From Haematococcus lacustris (taxonomy: Eukaryota; Chlorophyta; Chlorophyceae; Chlamydomonadales; Haematococcaceae): a stretch of DNA of 64,000 nucleotides. The DNA is taken from assembly GCA_030144725.1 (NCBI GenBank), contig JASKMD010000027.1:2838842-2902841 (forward strand). Direction: 5' to 3'. Of the stretch, positions 59,891-64,000 are shown piece by piece; position 1 is the stretch's first letter, and every line of letters starts with the position of its first letter. A program made the position numbers and the translations under genes. The notes under the pieces were generated by a model. The model searched no databases, had not been told where the DNA came from, and worked only from the letters and a program-made list of their open reading frames with translations.

Positions 59891-60394
59891 GTGGAGGACA
59901 GGGTGGCCAAGCGTCAACGCAAGGAGGACAAGCAGGCTGCAGCTGTAGCCTTCTTTGGCATAGCATCACCCTCGCTCGCCACTGCCCACCCCTCTCCCGT
60001 AGCTGCCGCTGCCACCCCCTCACCCACAGCCGGTGCTGCCACCTCCACATCGGTCTGCAAGAGAGGCGTGGGGTCCATCACTATCAGCCTGGCATCTTTA
60101 GAGGCACGGTCAGCCTGTGGGCAAACAGCCACCATGCAGCAAGAGGAGGCAAAGCAGTATGCAGCGGACAAGGCTACAGATAAGGGCAGGCACCTGCAGG
60201 CAGTAGCTTTGTACCGCTGCAAGCTAGCTAGCAACAAGCTGCCACCAACCACCTCAAAGTTGCTGAAAAACCAGCTGCAAGAGTTGTGGGCTGTGGTGGG
60301 CAATGGGCAGCCCACCGTGAAGCCCGTGCGGAACATGCACATAGCTGACTGGTTGGATGCTCTGGCGATGCACATGTCACCTGTCACCAACTAG
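59891..60394 (+). CDS. Second open frame of the long-armed element
   Basis: 167 codons, starting 12 bp after the stop of the 692-aa model, in a different frame, and ending just before the right arm. An alternative acceptor (CTAGCACAG before 59,884) could join it to the upstream gene as a last exon, entered within an SRVEDRVAKRQRKEDKQ sequence. The C-terminal half is Lys/Gln-rich and helical (QQEEAKQYAADKATDKGRHL; KLLKNQLQELWAVV). No family recognised. Confidence 0.4.
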   Translation: MEDRVAKRQRKEDKQAAAVAFFGIASPSLATAHPSPVAAAATPSPTAGAATSTSVCKRGVGSITISLASLEARSACGQTATMQQEEAKQYAADKATDKGRHLQAVALYRCKLASNKLPPTTSKLLKNQLQELWAVVGNGQPTVKPVRNMHIADWLDALAMHMSPVTN

Positions 60395-60431
60395 ACCCAT
60401 GATTGCCATCACACACCTCAACATAGACACC

Positions 60432-60915
60432 TTGGCATGCCTTCCTGCAGCCAAATAGGATGGCACATGGTGGTAGTGAGAGGACATGAGGTCGGGGGAC
60501 TGCATACCCATGTTAGTGCTGAACGCATCGTCACTGCCACATGAAACTTGGGTTGTAGTTTCATTGGAGTGATAACAGGCCACTAGCAAAGTGGCATACG
60601 ATTTTATTAGTTTTCATGGCTGTGGCAAGGCTGGGCGTGCCATGGGCTTGCTGTGAAGCTGTCACTCACACCTCACTTGCATGTTGCAGCAATCTTACCT
60701 ATTATGTAGATGTGCTTGCTACGGACACATGTGTGTGACAAGGGTCGCGGATGGAGCCCTTGCTAGTGCCTGGCGCCGGTCACAGGAACACCGAATTCCG
60801 GTCAGTCAAGGCATGGGGCATGTCGCGTTTGATGGTGCTGCGCCACTTACTAAATGTAACTAGGACTATAGATGCACCTCCAGCCACCGTCGCGCTCGAC
60901 TGGGCAGTCACGTGA
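60432..60915 (-). repeat. Right long inverted arm (inner, conserved part)
   Basis: Begins CCTTGGCATGCC on the plus strand and ends AGTCACGTGA. Differences from the left arm concentrate in the outer ~100 bp (around 60,830-60,900). Confidence 0.85.
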
Positions 60916-61185
60916 CAGTGCACGGTGCTGCGATAGGCATTCTGACCCGTGCGACCTTACAACTACAAGCCTCCAGTAGCAAGCTTGCGTCTCAAGCACA
61001 TTCAATGTGGAGGGCGCCACAGGCTTCAGGCCAGGCACAACCATCAGCGGGATGCAGCGCAAAAGTACGATTGCAACGCACCAGGCGCAACTGCTATCCG
61101 TGGCCTATGGGCTCTATTCGTCAAAATTTGAATTTTCCTCAGGGCGTGTCACAGCTGAGTACTACAGACTGTATGTATGCCTGCC

Positions 61186-62271
61186 ACCTCTCTTGCTATC
61201 AAACTCCCTGAGATCAAGGTTCAGACGGACCTGTTAGCAATGAACTACACAGTGAAAGGGAAGGACACGAGGAGGTCTGCTAGGCGTCATTATTTCGTTG
61301 TTTGCACTTACTGTCACACACTTGATGCGAACTACGCTGAAAGCCATAAACTCGTATCTCGTGGAAGTCACCGAGGTGTTAGGCAGGTTTGAAGCACAGG
61401 ACACAGCGCAGTGTGACACCAACGAGCTACGTGCCTGCTGCCAGGATCACTGGTGATTGAATGGCGTCACTTCTGCACGGCGCTGTCAACACAAGCCCTT
61501 TTTCGACCTAGCTTACGGCGCTGATGGCGGGATCGCAGCAGAATGGCGGGATGGTGGAAGCAGCGGCTCTTCTGTGCTCGCTCGGTTCCTTTTCAACAGC
61601 GCAGGTGAGCATTGTTTGTGCCCGCCACCTTTACTCCGCCGCCCGCCTCTAGTCCCACTTGCTTGGCCATCGACCATGGCTCACTTCTGTGGTGCCTTCT
61701 CAATAGCAGAAGCACTATGAGCCTTGTATCTGCTTCATTCAGCACTTGTTCGCCGGCTACACATTGCAGCTATGTAGAGAGGAAATGACATTATATGCAG
61801 GTGCAATGCACTAGATGTCAGCACAGTCACGGCACACTCTACTCTATTGTACAGCACCAGTACAATACTTGCCATCTTTTCATGAATGCCTTTAACATAG
61901 CTCTAGCTGTGCATGCGCCAACACACTTCAATTTGCTTGGGAGCTTGGGTCAGCTGACGTGGGGTGTTTGTCAATGAAAGGGCCATGCTGCTTAGTGGGT
62001 TTTGCATATGTCATGTGACGATGTCATGTTACAGCATGAGTGCAGCACTTGCGTCAATATAGCAGGTGTGGGATGGGGACTAGAAACCGACCCAGTCAGT
62101 ACACCAGCCAGTCTTCCTTTTATCAGTTGTTGGTTTCATTGTCATTTTCCGTTCCCCAACCTTTCCTCCCTACATCACCACTGGTGTTGCGTGCAAAATG
62201 TGAAAGTTGCATGGCTAAGTTTGCTTGCTGCAATTCGCATTGCAACTTCTGCGCAGCCTGTGCCCGCCAGG
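61186..62271. other. Region upstream of the AP2 gene
   Basis: Contains AP2-like exon remnants at 61,372-61,605 and otherwise anonymous, relatively AT-rich sequence that should include the AP2 gene promoter. Small frames at 61,795-61,977 and 62,002-62,454 are not convincing except for the part at 62,272-62,334. Confidence 0.4.
61372..61605 (+). pseudogene. AP2-domain-like exon remnants
   Basis: A frame ends in SRGSHRGVRQ at a GT (61,390), matching the start of an AP2 domain (xRGVRQ). About 190 bp further on, a second stretch ends LGSFSTAQ before GTGAGC (61,605), matching [11 protein letters not shown] of the intact gene at 62,710. At the DNA level CGGTTCCTTTTCAACAGCGC differs from the intact gene at only two positions. 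The strand residues in between (normally W..WAAEIRD) are not recognisable and no AYDAAA half follows. It looks like a decayed or very diverged AP2 copy; it could also be an unusual first AP2 domain of the downstream gene. Confidence 0.4.
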
Positions 62272-64000
62272 ATGGGAAGGGCCCGACGACCACGCTCGGC
62301 ATCCTCCCAGGGCAGCGACGAGGAGGTCGAGCAGGTAGGTTACAGGCATGTGTGTCAGTCACGGTGGTACACCTGCGCCTCCCATACTGCTAGAAGAGAT
62401 ACTCTGATGTCGCACTGCGCACTGCGGCAATACAATCATGGGTGTCAACGCTGACGCTGCCTGCTGCAGTCTTGCAGCAGCGACTCTGGGTACGCTCCTA
62501 AGCATAATAATCGCAAGCCTGCACCCAAGCGTACCCTTCGCGTTGATCACCTGGCACAGAGGCTCAGTGATGCGGATTGCGAGTCTGCGGCATTGCGGTG
62601 GGTAGTGGGTACACGACACAAGAGTAGGCAACGGTGGAACAGTAGGCACTACGTTTTACTTTTCACATGCTGGATTTGACAGCGTGACACCCAGTGGTTG
62701 CTCCTGCAGGGACAGCGAAGCTAAAGCAAGTCGCAATCAAACTGGGTTCATTGGTGTCAGGCAGCGCAAGTGGGGAGTCTACGCAGCAGAAATCAGGGAT
62801 GGTTCCAAGCGCAGATGGCTCGGTTCTTTCTCAACAGCGCATGAGGCAGGACTGGCCTATGATGCAGCTGCCATACTGCAGAAGGGGAAGAAGGCAAAAA
62901 CAAACTTCAGATACAGGTGCATGGTGACTATGCCCCGTGATGAAGCCGAGCTTGTAGACGTGGTCCGCTACAACCTCCTCCCCTTGGAAACACACGAGGT
63001 AAGTTGAACCCCCTGCAACCGTGATGTACTGCCACTATGGGATGTCTATGCAAGTGTACTGGCGCAAGGTGCCCTGTGCCCGTGACACGCCCTACCTGTT
63101 GCAAGCGTTATCCGCTGCACCACTTGCAGGCGCTGGTGGCTAGCAGGTCTAAACCCAGCAAGCCCCCACAGGCACGGAGAACCTCTACAGTCGAGCCCAG
63201 CCCTGATGCACTCAGTCACAACTTGCCTCCTGCCTGCCCTGCCAGCGGGCCCTGGTTGCCCATGCATGGCTTAGACCTCAGTGGCCTGCCAGACACAAGC
63301 CTTAACCTGTTCCCAGCTCCCCTCCAGGGCTTGCGGCAAGCTCGAGACTTCGGCAGCAATGGCGGCAGCCTTATGGTCTCTGCTTGCATGGGCCTTGACA
63401 TGCTCCATGCTCCCACTGCCCGCAAGCGCACAACCAGCTCAGGCGGCTTCCCAGCCTTTGACTACGAGCCAGCCTGCGCCTCCCTCATGGTGGACATACC
63501 CAGCTTGCCAGACGTCCACCAGCCACTGGATGTGGGCGCCAGTCTGCCTGGCTTCAGCATGGACAGCTATGCAGCTCCTGACCCATCCCCCCTGGGCCGC
63601 CCAGGCCGCAGCAGTGGAGGCGGAGGCGGAGGGGGGCGGCGCCGCAGCGCCACGCTCCCTCTCATGCAACCACCTGGCCTGCAGCAGTCCCTGCATCCAG
63701 GCCTGACGAACCAGCATCCAGACTATCTCAGCACAGCTGGCCTGCAGTGGCCTGGCCACAACTCCCTGCCTGATGCAGCCCACTGCCTCGAGGCATCACC
63801 AGTCTTAGACAACCCACCTGCTCCAGTGCATGCCCGACGCTTAGCTCACCCCTGCTCCCACCATAGCCCCTCCACTGGCCGGCTGGCTCAGGAAATGTCT
63901 ATGCTGGGCTCTGACTGTAGCCACCCCTCTGCAGTCCGGCACCCAGCTGGTCCAGGCCAGCAGGGCATGGCAGGCAAGGCCTGTGTGCTGGGACCCCAGG
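62272..64000 (+). CDS. AP2/ERF-domain transcription factor, 3' end beyond window
   Basis: Exons 62272-62334, 62470-62597, 62710-62998 and 63130 to at least 64000, all phases agreeing (0, 2, 0). At least 450 residues are visible. The start is [21 protein letters not shown]; the upstream sequence may still hold a non-coding exon. Residues about 80-135 form one AP2/ERF DNA-binding domain: [20 protein letters not shown], then [20 protein letters not shown] and KAKTNFRY, with the conserved WG, AAEIRD and AYDAAA elements. The long last exon is open to the window edge without a stop and encodes a Pro/Ser/Gly/His-rich region typical of activation domains, including a GGGGGGG run near 63,625. It is a nuclear regulator; its targets cannot be inferred. 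One AP2 domain is certain; a remnant of another lies upstream. Confidence 0.9.

Larger units (their letters stand above)
56590..61185. mobile_element. Unclassified DNA element with long inverted arms
   Basis: The inner inverted arms, 56,845-57,333 and 60,432-60,915, are about 485 bp and highly similar. The outer parts (about 56,590-56,844 and 60,916-61,185) are also inverted relatives but more diverged; the best match is TACTCAGCTGTGACACGCC. Between the arms is one intact spliced gene (57,322-59,879) plus a further open frame (59,891-60,394). Long arms are typical of Mutator-like and some other cut-and-paste elements, but I see no recognisable transposase signature and no clear target duplication. 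The outer limits are approximate. Confidence 0.72.

Overview
This window is eukaryotic nuclear DNA, most likely from a chlamydomonadalean green alga. The reasons are genes made of many short exons with GT-AG introns, introns packed with simple-sequence arrays, a secreted protein with two ShKT domains and a Ser/Pro-rich spacer, an AP2-domain gene, a PAS-linked class I cyclic-nucleotide phosphodiesterase, and several interstitial TTAGGG/CCCTAA tracts. The human-type telomere motif is known from the Haematococcus/Stephanosphaera and Dunaliella clades, so a Haematococcus-like alga is my best guess; that is inference. There are no operons, ribosome-binding sites, CRISPR arrays or confident complete tRNA genes. 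All exon models below were built by eye from splice consensus plus reading-phase consistency.

Layout. (1) 1-18,084 is a nested transposon stack. An unknown coiled-coil reading frame (1289-2908, resuming at 17,911-18,084) is split by a TIR-bounded DNA transposon (2909-17,906, 4-bp target duplication CGTA). The intron of that transposon's small gene received a Ty1/Copia LTR retrotransposon (target duplication CCTCC). A 7.3-7.4 kb block including the Copia element was then tandemly duplicated, giving Copia A (3742-9506) and Copia B (11,200-16,964). Each copy carries one different lesion. (2) 18,085-22,057 is mostly non-coding, with the last two exons of a possible membrane protein and a 410-bp MITE-like palindromic element. 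(3) 22,058-37,560 on the minus strand is a 33-exon phosphodiesterase gene (about 1,427 aa): putative N-myristoyl start, PAS domain, coiled coil, disordered linker, PDEase_I catalytic domain. (4) 37,939-39,152 is a near-perfect GGGGC array of about 240 units lying upstream of the phosphodiesterase start. (5) 40,259-42,941 on the minus strand is a complete five-exon secreted ShKT protein gene (300 aa). (6) 44,852-56,010 on the plus strand is a complete 11-exon gene for the U4/U6 snRNP splicing factor Prp4, whose introns hold five or more unrelated repeat arrays. (7) About 56,590-61,185 is a second, different DNA element with long inverted arms and an intact spliced 692-aa unknown protein. (8) 61,370-61,605 holds AP2-like exon remnants, and 62,272 to the window end is an AP2/ERF transcription-factor gene truncated by the window edge.

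The host genes are not an operon: ShKT and Prp4 are divergent across 1.9 kb, and the phosphodiesterase and ShKT genes are tandem on the minus strand. Their common theme is expansion by repeats: the exons total about 4.3 kb of the 15.5-kb phosphodiesterase locus and 1.45 kb of the 11.2-kb Prp4 locus.
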